Shown: positions 55,040 to 63,899, counted from the stretch's first letter. The stretch is DNA of 64,000 nucleotides from Leptolyngbya sp. FACHB-8 (GCF_014695575.1 NZ_JACJOO010000015.1:1-64000), one strand, 5' to 3'. Numbers and translations are program-made. Notes: generated from the sequence alone by a model not told the origin.

Positions 55040-56422
55040 ATGCGCGTTTGTGTCATCGGAACTGGGTATGTAGGTTTGGTCACAGGAGTTTGCTTGGCCA
55101 ACATTGGTCATCATGTGATCTGCATCGACAACAACGAAGAGAAGGTCAAGCTGATGAAGTCGGGCCAATCGCCCATTTATGAGCCGGGTCTCTCCGAGTT
55201 GATGACCTCCTGCATTCAGAGCGGCACTATTGAATTCTCGACGGATTTGGCCGCTGGTGTAGAGCATGGTGAAGTTCTGTTCATCGCCGTTGGCACACCT
55301 CCACTCCCTACCGGAGAAAGCGACACCCGCTATGTGGAAGCTGTAGCTCGGGGCATTGGTAGCCATCTCAATGGTGGTTACAAGGTGATTGTGAACAAGT
55401 CCACAGTACCCATCGGTTCTGGCGACTGGGTACGGATGCTGGTGCTGGATGGCGTGCGGGAACGCCAGGCTGAACTGGTAAGCGCTGGTGGTGGTACTGC
55501 ACTGGCTGAGCCTCAAGCGGAATTTGACGTGGTGAGTAACCCTGAGTTTCTGCGGGAAGGTTCGGCGGTGTATGACACCTTCAACCCCGATCGCATCGTA
55601 CTGGGTAGCAACAACCCGAAGGCGATCGCCATGATGAAGGAGCTGTATGCCCCTATCGTGTCGCGCCAATTTGCTGAAGACAAGAGTGCTCCCACTGTTC
55701 CTGTGGTCGTGACCGACCTCAGTTCGGCAGAGATGGTGAAGTACGCGTCCAATGCTTTTCTAGCCACCAAGATTAGCTTTATTAACGAGATTGCGAATAT
55801 TTGCGATCGCGTTGGTGCGGATGTCACGCAGGTTGCCAAGGGGATTGGCTTGGATTCCCGTATCGGCAGCAAGTTCCTGCAAGCCGGAATTGGCTGGGGT
55901 GGTTCTTGCTTCCCCAAAGACGTAGCAGCGTTGATTCATACAGCGAGCGACTACGGCTATGAAACTCAGTTGCTAAATGCAGCCGTTACGGTCAACAAGC
56001 GTCAGCGGTTGATTGCTCTGGAGAAACTCCAGCAAGTGCTGAAGATCCTGAAGGGCAAAACTGTCGGTTTACTGGGTCTCACCTTTAAGCCTGACACCGA
56101 TGATATGCGGGACGCACCTGCGTTGGATTTGATTGAGCACCTGACCCGTCTTGGTACCAAAGTGAAAGCCTATGACCCCCTGGTTTCTCAAACCGGACTG
56201 CGTCATGGTCTGTCTAATGTACTAGTTGAAACTGACCCTGAGCGTCTGGCCGATGGCTGCGACGCCCTGGTGTTGGTAACGGATTGGGCTCAGTTTAATA
56301 CCCTGGATTACACCAAGATGGCTAAGCTGATGAACAATCCTGTGATAATTGATGGCCGTAACTTCCTCAACCGGGAAACCCTAGAAAGTGCTGGGTTCCT
56401 ATATGTTGGCGTAGGCCGTTAA
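55040..56422 (+). CDS. ugd: UDP-glucose 6-dehydrogenase
   Basis: The 460-residue enzyme oxidises UDP-glucose to UDP-glucuronate in two NAD steps. Visible are GTGYVGLVTGVCLANIGH (NAD site), TVPIGSGDWVR, EFLREGSAVYDTFNPDRIV, SFINEIANICD, and the catalytic segment GIGWGGSCFPKDV with its Cys. AAGGAGG upstream of ATG is a strong ribosome binding site. It forms the UDP-xylose pathway together with the gene before it. Confidence 0.97.
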   Translation: MRVCVIGTGYVGLVTGVCLANIGHHVICIDNNEEKVKLMKSGQSPIYEPGLSELMTSCIQSGTIEFSTDLAAGVEHGEVLFIAVGTPPLPTGESDTRYVEAVARGIGSHLNGGYKVIVNKSTVPIGSGDWVRMLVLDGVRERQAELVSAGGGTALAEPQAEFDVVSNPEFLREGSAVYDTFNPDRIVLGSNNPKAIAMMKELYAPIVSRQFAEDKSAPTVPVVVTDLSSAEMVKYASNAFLATKISFINEIANICDRVGADVTQVAKGIGLDSRIGSKFLQAGIGWGGSCFPKDVAALIHTASDYGYETQLLNAAVTVNKRQRLIALEKLQQVLKILKGKTVGLLGLTFKPDTDDMRDAPALDLIEHLTRLGTKVKAYDPLVSQTGLRHGLSNVLVETDPERLADGCDALVLVTDWAQFNTLDYTKMAKLMNNPVIIDGRNFLNRETLESAGFLYVGVGR

Positions 56423-56431
56423 ACTTATCAG

Positions 56432-56466
56432 GTTGGCCGAGTTCAGAAAATCTGAACTCGGCCGAC
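56432..56466 (+). terminator. Hairpin after ugd
   Basis: GTTGGCCGAGTTCAGA pairs with TCTGAACTCGGCCGAC with one mismatch around AAA. Lacks a T-run, so it may only partly stop transcription; the next terminator is in the 56493 block. Confidence 0.6.
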
Positions 56467-56492
56467 TACTAACCTTTGTCATCTGCATCAGC

Positions 56493-56694
56493 GTCAAGAA
56501 CTCCATGTAAAAAGAGGCAACCATAGGTTGCCTCTTTTTCTCCTCTTGGGCTTGGCGCATTTGTGTTGTAGGTGGGGATGTGAAGCATTCCACCCACAGC
56601 ACAAATGCGTCAGTCCTGTCTTCTTGTGATGGGTTTGAATGTCAAGAACTCCATGTAAAAAGAGGCAACCTACGGCTGCTTCTTTTTCTCTCCT
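56493..56694. repeat. Direct repeat of a terminator block flanking a family C element
   Basis: GTCAAGAACTCCATGTAAAA and following AGAGGCAACC occur at 56493 and 56641. In the first copy GGCAACC pairs with GGTTGCC and a T-run follows; in the second the pairing is broken (GGCTGCTTC), so only the first seems a working terminator. Confidence 0.72.
56554..56617. repeat. Family C relative between the terminator copies
   Basis: GCGCATTTGTGTTGTAGGTG pairs with CACCCACAGCACAAATGCG, and the right end CAGTCCTG is like the family C terminus. The left end is truncated. Confidence 0.65.
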
Positions 56695-56735
56695 TTCAAC
56701 GAGTTTCAATGATGTTTGCTATCACAATACTTTCG

Positions 56736-56800
56736 CTATTTTTCTCAAGCCCTTGATTTTGTGCGACGCATATACAAAATCAAGGGCTTGAGAAAAATAG
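56736..56800. repeat. Perfect 27 bp-stem hairpin
   Basis: CTATTTTTCTCAAGCCCTTG plus seven bases pair exactly with their complement around 11 bases. A partial copy of the same arm (AAGGGCTTGAGAAAATGGCG) is near 31108-31128. Confidence 0.8.
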
Positions 56801-57076
56801 TGAGGATGTAGTTATGAAGAATTGGCTTATGGGTAGTATGCAATTCTCCCATGAACTGGCCCATAATGCCTTCAGTTGAGAACTGCTATATTTACAGAAA
56901 TTACGCATCTTATTCAGTACGGTATGTGAAACATATCGCACCACTAGAAATCATCAGGTTGAAATATAAGAACCTATTACACCGTCGCCACTTGTAATTA
57001 TTTCCTTTTACAACAAGCTTTAGACTGTCGTTAGACTAATGCAGGAACGATCGCCAAACAGGAAAGGCTGACACGA

Positions 57077-60000
57077 ATGGTGGAGAGCGTTCAAGACATT
57101 TTTTTTATTTACTCTGGAAATCGTAATCAGTTGCTTCAGGTTAGCCCAACCTATGAACAGGTTTGGGGCCGTTCGTGTGCCAGTCTTTATGAAAATCCTC
57201 TGTCGTGGATGGAGGCATTGCATCCTGAGGATAGGGATAGGGTGATGGAGGCGATCGCCTCCCAAGGGCAGGGAAACTCCTATCGTCAGGAGTACCGCAT
57301 TATCCGCCCGGACGGCTCCCTACGCTGGATCTATGCTCGCTCTGCTTCTCTCAACGGCCCGACTGGAGTACCCGAACAAATCGTTGTCTTGGCAGAGGAT
57401 GTTACCGAGCGTAAGCAATCGGACCAGTATCAAGAGCATCTTAACCTTGCACTGCAAGAGAACGAAACCAAATTTCGTACGTTCCTTGAAATGGCCTCGG
57501 AAGCTGTCATTATTTCCAATGCCCAAGGGGAGATTGTTATTTTCAATGCGAAGGCCGAAGAAATCTTTGGCTATGCGTTCAACGAGGTATTGGGCCAACC
57601 TATTGAATCCTTAATGCCGGAACGTTTTCGTCAGGGACATCAGCATTTTCGAGCTGAATACTACAACCAGCCCATGCGGCGTTCCATGGGCCACGCCGGC
57701 AACCTGTTTGCACAACGCAAGGATGGATCAGAATTCCCCATCGAAGCAGGATTAAGCGCTGTGCAAGTTGGAGACGAGCGCTTTGTGTTGACCTTCCTAA
57801 CGGATATTAGCGATCGCAAACGAGCCGAAGACATTCTGCGCCAAACTGAAGCTGCCCTGCGGGAAGCCAACCAGGAGTTGGAAAAGCGAGTTTTGGAACG
57901 CACCACTGAGCTGTCCCAAATGAATCATCAGTTGCAGCAGGAACTGACGGAGCGACAACGCACTCAGCAGATTCTAGAAGAACAAACCCATCTATTAGAC
58001 CTGGCCCATGACACGATCATGGCCCGTGATTTTGATGGGGTGATTACCTTTTGGAATCGTGGGGCTGAGCTTATGTATGGGTGGACTCGGACAGAAGCTT
58101 TGGGGCAGCTGACTCATCAATTACTCCAGACTCAGTTTCCTCAACCTCAGCCCGAGGTTGAGGCAGAACTATTGGCAAATGGCTATTGGGAAGGTGAGCT
58201 TACCCATAAACGCCGGGATGGAGGTCTGATTAGGGTTGCGAGCCGTTGGGTTCTACAGCGCAATGATGAGGGGCAACCCCTCAAGGTTCTAGAGATCAAT
58301 AATGATATTACTGAACGGAAGAGAGCCGAGGAGAGCCATGCCCGGTTGGCTGCGATTATTGAATCATCTGGTGATGGCATCCTGAGTACGACTTTAGATG
58401 GCACCATCAATAGCTGGAACCGTGGGGCAGAAGAAATTTATGGTTACTCCGCCCAGGAAATCATAGGCCAATCCATTACCAAACTGCTGCCTGCCGATCG
58501 TTCCCATGAAGAAGTGCAAATTTTGGAACGGTTAAAACACGGCGATCGCATTGACCATTTCGAGACCGTACGACAGCACAAGAAGGGCCATCTCATCGAC
58601 ATTTCCCTGACGATTTCCCCGATTCGCAATCGGAAGGGTGAGCTGATTGGAATGTCAAAAATTGCGCGAGATATTAAGCGGCGCAAACAAGCCGAAGAAC
58701 AGGTGCGCTTGAGTAGCGAACGCATCAGTCTGGCGAATGCAGAATTAGCTCGCGCTGCCCGCTTAAAAGATGAGTTTTTGGCCGGTATGAGCCATGAGCT
58801 GCGAACCCCTCTCAACGCTATTTTGGGGCTTTCGGAAGCCTTACTCGAAGAGATTTTTGGAACCCTCACCCCGGCTCAACGAGAACACCTGACTACGATT
58901 GAGCAAAGTGGCAAGCACTTATTGGAATTGATTAATGACATCCTCGATTTGTCGAAGGTCGAATCTGGCAAGATGGAGTTGGCGATCGCTCCTGTCAGTG
59001 TGCAGGCACTATGCGATTCCAGCCTGAATTTCGTCAAGCAACAGGCCCACCACAAACGCATCAAGGTTCATTGTCGAATTGACGATGAATTAACTGAGAT
59101 CGAGGTGGATGAACGTCGCATCCGGCAGTTGCTCGTCAATCTATTAAGTAATGCGGTCAAATTTACCCCAGAAGGGGGCAGTATCCAACTGCAAGTGCGG
59201 GCCGATGCCTTCCGCGAAACTGTTGACTTTAGCATCACCGATACAGGTATTGGAATTTCCCAGGAAAATATCCCCCGGCTCTTTCAACCCTTTGTGCAGT
59301 TGGACAGTTCTCTCTCTAGGCGATATGCCGGGACAGGCCTGGGTCTGGCTCTAGTACGCCGCATTTCAGAACTGCATGGAGGAAGCGTGACGTTGGAAAG
59401 CCAAGAAGGAAAAGGCAGCCGTTTTACGGTTACATTGCCGTGGCAATCGCGAACAGCTACTTCAGAATTGCCAGCGGAAGCGGTTCCTTTAGGAGAATTA
59501 GCGCAGCATGTTCGGCAAGTCCTTATCGTAGAGGACTCGGAAGCCGCTGCTAGTCAAGTTGCTCGCTACTTAACAGAATTAGGGGCAGCCACGCTCATTC
59601 ACCCGATAGGCAGCGGAGCCGTAGAAGCCGCTATACAACTACGCCCTGACATCATTATTCTGGATATTTTGCTGCCGGATCGTTCGGGTTGGGACGTATT
59701 GACAGAATTAAAAACAAATCCAGCTACCCAGAACATCCCAGTTATTGTTGTCTCCGTTGTGGATGAGCGCTCTTGTGCATTGGAATTGGGAGCCGCAGCT
59801 TACTTGCTCAAACCCATTGTGCGCCAACAGTTTCAGCTAACCCTCAGCCAGGCTTTGGGTACGGCTCAAGCAAACGAGTTGGCTGCAACGCTAACTTCTC
59901 CGCCGGTAAGCACAGCTCCAACAATTTTGCTAGCTGAGGATAGCGAAGCGAATATTATCACCTTGAGTGGGTACTTGCAGGCCCATGGGTTTGAGGTTGT

Positions 60001-60277
60001 ATTAGCCCGTAATGGGATCGAAGCTGTGCAGATGGCTCATCAATATCGGCCCAATTTGATTTTGATGGATATTCAAATGCCGGAGATGGATGGTTTAGAA
60101 GCGACTCGCCAAATCCGGGCAGAAGCGGATTTGCGGAGCATTCCTATCCTGGCATTGACGGCCTTGGCAATGCCGGGCGATCGCGAACGCTGCATCGAAG
60201 CTGGAGCCGTTGATTACCTCACCAAACCTGTTAGTCTAAAGCGTCTGGTCGCTCTCATCTCTGAGTACCTTGCTTAA
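57077..60277 (+). CDS. Hybrid histidine kinase: four PAS domains, kinase, two receivers
   Basis: The 1066-residue protein begins directly in a PAS domain (VESVQDIFFIYSGN, 1-115). PAS2 (about 130-250), a coiled coil, PAS3 (about 315-420) and PAS4 (about 425-545) follow, then the phosphoacceptor segment EFLAGMSHELRTPLNAILGL (His about 578). Next come the ATPase domain (LLSNAVKFTPEGG, DTGIGIS, YAGTGLGLALV) and two receiver domains at the C terminus, with LILMDIQMPEMDGLEATRQI in the second and LDILLPDRSGW in the first. No membrane helix is seen. The start is preceded by AGGAAAGG. The frame upstream reads QERLTR before Met, a sequence that could belong to a longer ancestor. Signal and target are unknown. 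Confidence 0.92.
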   Translation: MVESVQDIFFIYSGNRNQLLQVSPTYEQVWGRSCASLYENPLSWMEALHPEDRDRVMEAIASQGQGNSYRQEYRIIRPDGSLRWIYARSASLNGPTGVPEQIVVLAEDVTERKQSDQYQEHLNLALQENETKFRTFLEMASEAVIISNAQGEIVIFNAKAEEIFGYAFNEVLGQPIESLMPERFRQGHQHFRAEYYNQPMRRSMGHAGNLFAQRKDGSEFPIEAGLSAVQVGDERFVLTFLTDISDRKRAEDILRQTEAALREANQELEKRVLERTTELSQMNHQLQQELTERQRTQQILEEQTHLLDLAHDTIMARDFDGVITFWNRGAELMYGWTRTEALGQLTHQLLQTQFPQPQPEVEAELLANGYWEGELTHKRRDGGLIRVASRWVLQRNDEGQPLKVLEINNDITERKRAEESHARLAAIIESSGDGILSTTLDGTINSWNRGAEEIYGYSAQEIIGQSITKLLPADRSHEEVQILERLKHGDRIDHFETVRQHKKGHLIDISLTISPIRNRKGELIGMSKIARDIKRRKQAEEQVRLSSERISLANAELARAARLKDEFLAGMSHELRTPLNAILGLSEALLEEIFGTLTPAQREHLTTIEQSGKHLLELINDILDLSKVESGKMELAIAPVSVQALCDSSLNFVKQQAHHKRIKVHCRIDDELTEIEVDERRIRQLLVNLLSNAVKFTPEGGSIQLQVRADAFRETVDFSITDTGIGISQENIPRLFQPFVQLDSSLSRRYAGTGLGLALVRRISELHGGSVTLESQEGKGSRFTVTLPWQSRTATSELPAEAVPLGELAQHVRQVLIVEDSEAAASQVARYLTELGAATLIHPIGSGAVEAAIQLRPDIIILDILLPDRSGWDVLTELKTNPATQNIPVIVVSVVDERSCALELGAAAYLLKPIVRQQFQLTLSQALGTAQANELAATLTSPPVSTAPTILLAEDSEANIITLSGYLQAHGFEVVLARNGIEAVQMAHQYRPNLILMDIQMPEMDGLEATRQIRAEADLRSIPILALTALAMPGDRERCIEAGAVDYLTKPVSLKRLVALISEYLA

Positions 60278-60322
60278 GGCCACCATCCAACGAGTAGTTC
60301 ATCCCACCGATTTTGATAAGTT

Positions 60323-60446
60323 AACCTGAGTTCGGGTTAAGGGTGTTTTCGAGTGCCGCGCGTTGCGCGGCACTCGAAAACGCTCATTTTGGCGTGCGCT
60401 TTGCGCACGCCAAAATGAGCACTTCAGCTTATCCTGAACTGAGGTT
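60323..60446. repeat. Family A double-hairpin element, copy 4 (124 bp)
   Basis: AACCTGAGTTCGGGTTAAG to CTGAACTGAGGTT with hairpins GTGTTTTCGAGTGCCGCGC and CATTTTGGCGTGCGC against their complements. AAGTT lies on both sides (60318-60322 and 60447-60451), a 5 bp target duplication. It sits 45 bp after the hybrid kinase gene. Confidence 0.9.
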
Positions 60447-60452
60447 AAGTTA

Positions 60453-60513
60453 CGAACTTTGACAGGTAGGATGTGGCGGGCTTTACCCGCCACATCCTAC
60501 CTGTCAAAGTTCG
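60453..60513. repeat. Perfect 28 bp-stem hairpin
   Basis: CGAACTTTGACAGGTAGGAT plus eight bases pair exactly with their complement around CTTTA. Next to the family A copy. Confidence 0.82.
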
Positions 60514-60547
60514 TGTGCTCAAGTACTAGCCGATTGTCCAAAAAGTA

Positions 60548-60648
60548 ACTAGTACGCTGCGGCGGAAATTCATCACCTATGTTTTTGTGTGGAGTGCTTC
60601 GCACCCCACACAAAAGCATAGGTCGCGAACTGAGGCCTCAGCCTACTA
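60548..60648. repeat. Family F element, copy 2
   Basis: ACTAGTACGCTGCGGC to GCCTCAGCCTACTA with the inner hairpin CACCTATGTTTTTGTGTGG and its complement. CTAG and CTAA at the ends (60549-60552, 60646-60649) resemble the CTAG duplication of copy 1. The element reaches the stop codon of proA (60646-60648). Confidence 0.82.
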
Positions 60649-61896
60649 AATCATGCCAGAACCCTGAACAACATGTTTTACTGTCATCAGACTATTGAGT
60701 GTAATGAAGCCTCGGTGGTGTCCCTTTTGATTTGACATCCCCAACGCGACTGGTGTTGCCTGGCGGGGATTGCGATAAAACCGCGAGGACGCATTGATAA
60801 ACAGCGTAGCGCTGTTCAGGTGAGTGGCAAATTGTTGGCTTTCGCTATAGGATTCGGTGGCCAGGGCATCTGCATGACCACTGCTATATCGGTTCATCCA
60901 GGCAATCCCTTGCTCAGGACTATCAACCACTCGGAAGGCGATAGTTTGATTCAGGTAGGGACGGCCCCAATCCTCTGACTCAGCAATCACGAGATCAGGA
61001 AAGTCAGCCACCAGATCGCCATCCCCCCGCAGCTGAAATCCTTCTTCTCGCAAACTGCGCCACAGGCTTTGCAGCGTAGTGGGGTCGTGACGATGGTGAA
61101 CCAGTACCTTCTCAATGGCATTGACGGGATCAGGCTCACTGCGATGGCTGTCTAAAATCATCCAACGCACGACGTCTAGGGAACCCGAAGGAGCCCAGTA
61201 CAGATAGCAGTTGCCCAGAGAGGTTTTGAGCACAGGTACACTTGCTTGCCTTACAACCTGCTGTACCAGGCTGGCCCGACCATAGGGAATAACCAGGTCA
61301 ATACTGTCGTCCTGGGTAATCAGTTCCCGTATGGAGTCCTTCTGATCTGGGGGAAGCAGTTCCAGGCATCCTGTGGGTAGGCCCACATTCTCCAGGGCAG
61401 TTCGTAGGATTTCAGCGATCGCCAGATTCGATTGGCTGGCCTCACTCCCGCCCCGTAGCACCAGACTGTTACCCGTGCGAAGACACATCCCAGCAGCGAT
61501 CGCCCCAAGCTCCGGAAATGACTCATATACGAGGGCAATCACCCCCAAGGGCATGAGCCGGCCATAAGTCTGTCCAAGGGACAGGGGCTGCGACACGTTG
61601 ATTAATTGTTGAAAGGGATCGGGGGTTTCGGCCAGACGCTGCAAGATTTGAACTGCACTGTGCAGGCGCTCCGGAGTTAAGCGCAACCACTCCAAAATCA
61701 ACTCTGGGATAGCCATCTCCCGGCTCGCTTCCAGGTCGAGGGTGTTAGCTTCCAGAATGTGATCTTGATATTCCAGTAAGGCTTTTGCCATGCTCTGTAA
61801 TGCCGCACTGCGCTTGACCCCTTTCTCCAGGGCAAGCTCACTAGCGGCCTCACGGGCACGTTGTACAACTTCCAGCAAATCGGGCGCAGAGTCCAA
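60646..61896 (-). CDS. proA: Glutamate-5-semialdehyde dehydrogenase
   Basis: ProA reduces gamma-glutamyl phosphate to the semialdehyde in proline synthesis. Signatures: LGVIALVYESFPELGAIAAGMCLRTGNSLVLRGGSEA, IDLVIPYGRASLVQQV, the catalytic Cys in LGNCYLYWAPSG, PDPVNAIEKVLVHH and FINASSRFYRNPRQATPVALG. The best start is probably the TTG at 61896 (416 residues, opening DSAPDLLEVVQRAREAAS), because the only ATG (61974) gives a 26-residue extension that merely reads the end of the upstream gene in another frame. The stop TAG lies at the end of a family F repeat. The gene starts 17 bp after the previous gene's stop, so they may be cotranscribed. Confidence 0.92.
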   Translation of the reverse strand: MDSAPDLLEVVQRAREAASELALEKGVKRSAALQSMAKALLEYQDHILEANTLDLEASREMAIPELILEWLRLTPERLHSAVQILQRLAETPDPFQQLINVSQPLSLGQTYGRLMPLGVIALVYESFPELGAIAAGMCLRTGNSLVLRGGSEASQSNLAIAEILRTALENVGLPTGCLELLPPDQKDSIRELITQDDSIDLVIPYGRASLVQQVVRQASVPVLKTSLGNCYLYWAPSGSLDVVRWMILDSHRSEPDPVNAIEKVLVHHRHDPTTLQSLWRSLREEGFQLRGDGDLVADFPDLVIAESEDWGRPYLNQTIAFRVVDSPEQGIAWMNRYSSGHADALATESYSESQQFATHLNSATLFINASSRFYRNPRQATPVALGMSNQKGHHRGFITLNSLMTVKHVVQGSGMI

Positions 61897-61912
61897 GAGC
61901 CGATACCAATGA

Positions 61913-62338
61913 CTAACGCCTACAGGCCAACCACAACATAAACACCAGCATAAGCGATAGTGCCAGCGCTGCAATCACCCGAAATGTCACGCTGGAAATC
62001 AGCGGCGATTGGAGGGTAGTGACCAGGAGTAGGAAAACCAGGCCGAAAATAATCAATAGCGTCAGGGGAATGTACCCTTTGCCCAGAGATGGGTTTACCA
62101 CATTCCACTGATAGCCGTTCCAGCGCCATACCCGCTTGTAGGGGTAGTTGGTGGACAGTTGCTCAATACTATGGCCGTTGTCTTGGACGACAAATATCTG
62201 CTGACAGCGGTTACACCCAAAGGCTTCAGTCAGCGCAATTGGAGTCAGCTGACCCCGCCGCCGACAGGGACAGGGGTATTCTTCGTTGAGATCAATCTTC
62301 TGAGGTTTTTGCGCTTGCACAGGCAGCCACTTCAGCAA
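61913..62338 (-). CDS. Zinc-ribbon-like membrane protein, conserved in cyanobacteria
   Basis: The 141-residue protein has CPCRRRG (about 23-29) and CNRC (about 42-45), a likely zinc ribbon, then a soluble region (HSIEQLSTNYPYKRVWRWNG) and two membrane helices at the C terminus (about 90-110 and 118-138). Function unknown. It precedes proA in the same direction and likely shares a transcript with it. Confidence 0.8.
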   Translation of the reverse strand: MLKWLPVQAQKPQKIDLNEEYPCPCRRRGQLTPIALTEAFGCNRCQQIFVVQDNGHSIEQLSTNYPYKRVWRWNGYQWNVVNPSLGKGYIPLTLLIIFGLVFLLLVTTLQSPLISSVTFRVIAALALSLMLVFMLWLACRR

Positions 62339-62518
62339 ATAAGGGGTTAATAACGGATAGATGAAAACTATCGATGAAAAAACGAACGCGGTCAGCTTTA
62401 AGTCAGTTCGATTCTAACGATTCCCATCGAAAGGCTCAAGGGGATAGAGAAAAACTGGACAAAGCCGTTACATTTATCCCTGGAGTTCACGCTCTCCTGC
62501 TACCTCAACGAATTAAAA

Positions 62519-62548
62519 GAAAAGGGATGAGCAAGGCTCATCCCTTTT
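62519..62548 (-). terminator. Terminator of the tRNA-Gly array
   Basis: On the minus strand AAAAGGGATGAGC and GCTCATCCCTTTT around CTT, followed by CTTTT. It ends the three tRNA genes. Confidence 0.85.
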
Positions 62549-62553
62549 CCCTA

Positions 62554-62625
62554 AGCGGGTAACGCGATTCGAACGCGCGACATTCACCTTGGCAAGGTGA
62601 CGCTCTACCGCTGAGCTATACCCGC
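62554..62625 (-). tRNA. tRNA-Gly (GCC), copy 3 of the array
   Basis: Cloverleaf: acceptor GCGGGTA, D arm GCTCAGCGGTAGAGC, anticodon arm CACCTTGCCAAGGTG with anticodon GCC, T arm CGCGCGTTCGAATCGCG. Discriminator T. Same 71 bases as the other two copies. CCA is not encoded. Confidence 0.96.
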
Positions 62626-62704
62626 ATCTATTTCAACTTTCACCGGTAGGCTCCTGGAGATACAAATATGCTTGACACACTTGTAATCCCACTTTGGGGA
62701 ACCA

Positions 62705-62776
62705 AGCGGGTAACGCGATTCGAACGCGCGACATTCACCTTGGCAAGGTGACGCTCTACCGCTGAGCTATACCCGC
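62705..62776 (-). tRNA. tRNA-Gly (GCC), copy 2 of the array
   Basis: Identical to the neighbouring copies, 151 bp from each. Anticodon loop TTGCCAA. Transcribed leftward with the others. Confidence 0.96.
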
Positions 62777-62855
62777 ATTTATTCTTTAGTTTTCAAGCGG
62801 TTCCTGGAGTGAAAGATGCATGACATACATCTCTAACCCCGTTTTGGGGGAACCA

Positions 62856-62927
62856 AGCGGGTAACGCGATTCGAACGCGCGACATTCACCTTGGCAAGGT
62901 GACGCTCTACCGCTGAGCTATACCCGC
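62856..62927 (-). tRNA. tRNA-Gly (GCC), copy 1 of the array
   Basis: First of three identical tandem tRNA-Gly genes. The spacers (79 bp each) are similar but not identical, sharing for example CTCCTGGAG or TTCCTGGAG, GACA and GGGGAACCA. Confidence 0.96.
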
Positions 62928-62980
62928 AAACTTCAGCTTTACTATCCTCCCAAACTGACCGTGCACTTGTCAAGGTTTTT

Positions 62981-63541
62981 TTAAGGAGAATCGGGGGCGA
63001 CAGCACTCTTCAAACTCGCAACAGGGTTGCTAGATGCGGCGATCGCAGGGTCATACCCAGGAAGCGAGCGCATCTGTCGCATCAGGCTAGCCATTTCTAG
63101 AGCATTCATGGCGTAATCCCAACCCTTATTGCTCTTGATGCCAGCCCGTTCCAAAGCCTGCTGCATTGTATCGGTCGTTAGAACGCCAAACACGACGGGT
63201 ACACCTGTCTGAAAGGAGGCTGCTGCGATACCTTTAGAAACTTCGGCCGCCACAAAATCAAAGTGGGGCGTTTGTCCTTTAATCACAGCACCCAGGCAGA
63301 TGATGGCATCATAACGAGCGCTCAGAGCCAGCTGCCGGGCCACTAGCGGAATTTCGAAACATCCAGGCACCCAGGCATAATCGACCTGTTGTCCCTGGGG
63401 ATCAGGGTCAACTCCATGTCGTTTCAGGCAGTCCTGACAACCCTCCAGCAATTTGTTGGTGATCAGGTCATTAAAACGACCAATGACCATCGCGAACCGC
63501 AGAGGCTCAGTCGAGGAAAAATTACCTTCAAAAACCGCCAT
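62981..63541 (-). CDS. ribH: 6,7-Dimethyl-8-ribityllumazine synthase
   Basis: RibH joins 5-amino-6-ribitylaminouracil with dihydroxybutanone phosphate in riboflavin synthesis. Typical features: [53 protein letters not shown] with the catalytic His (PHF), and [16 protein letters not shown]. The C-terminal extension of about 30 residues after [10 protein letters not shown] is longer than the minimal enzyme and Ala/Ser-rich. psbZ lies 166 bp upstream in the same direction, an arrangement seen in several cyanobacteria. Confidence 0.95.
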   Translation of the reverse strand: MAVFEGNFSSTEPLRFAMVIGRFNDLITNKLLEGCQDCLKRHGVDPDPQGQQVDYAWVPGCFEIPLVARQLALSARYDAIICLGAVIKGQTPHFDFVAAEVSKGIAAASFQTGVPVVFGVLTTDTMQQALERAGIKSNKGWDYAMNALEMASLMRQMRSLPGYDPAIAASSNPVASLKSAVAPDSP

Positions 63542-63707
63542 GAATCGTTACTCCTCCAGAAACATAGTTGTTTCTTGTGACACTCAGTGAAACTGCACTG
63601 CGGCTCCACTTGGTGGGAGGCTCACACGCAGGGTCGCAAGCTTGGCAGAGAAAGGGTTGGAAGCCTAGTCAGGAATTTAACCCTTCCCTGCCAAACTGGG
63701 CCGATGA

Positions 63708-63899
63708 TTACACTACCAGATAATTCAACGCGCCCACTAGCAACACCAGCACCACCCAAATTCCAGAGCCAAGATAAAGCAAGCGCTTGGATTGTTCCCA
63801 GTTCCGGGGGCTGGCATAGGCCACTGGCACACCCACGATCATAATGAAGGACATGGCAACCAGTGCCGCCAAGGCAAGTTGAAACAGGATTGTAAACAT
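63708..63899 (-). CDS. psbZ: Photosystem II reaction centre protein Z
   Basis: The 63-residue protein has two membrane helices ([20 protein letters not shown] and [16 protein letters not shown]) joined by [21 protein letters not shown], the conserved PsbZ (Ycf9) loop. PsbZ sits at the edge of photosystem II and helps link it to antenna or supercomplexes. GGGAG is found before the ATG. Confidence 0.95.
   Translation of the reverse strand: MFTILFQLALAALVAMSFIMIVGVPVAYASPRNWEQSKRLLYLGSGIWVVLVLLVGALNYLVV

Larger units (their letters stand above)
56423..57076. other. Intergenic, 654 bp, rich in terminators and repeats
   Basis: A hairpin after ugd (56432-56466), two copies of a 52 bp block (from 56493 and 56641), a family C relative (56554-56617) and a perfect hairpin (56736-56800). 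No gene is seen. The frame of the kinase at 57077 can be read upstream to a stop at 57032 without another ATG. Confidence 0.65.

Noticed and set aside
62554-62927. Regularly spaced repeats resembling a CRISPR array
   Set aside because: The 71 bp repeats fold as tRNA-Gly(GCC), the spacers are similar to each other, and no cas genes are present.
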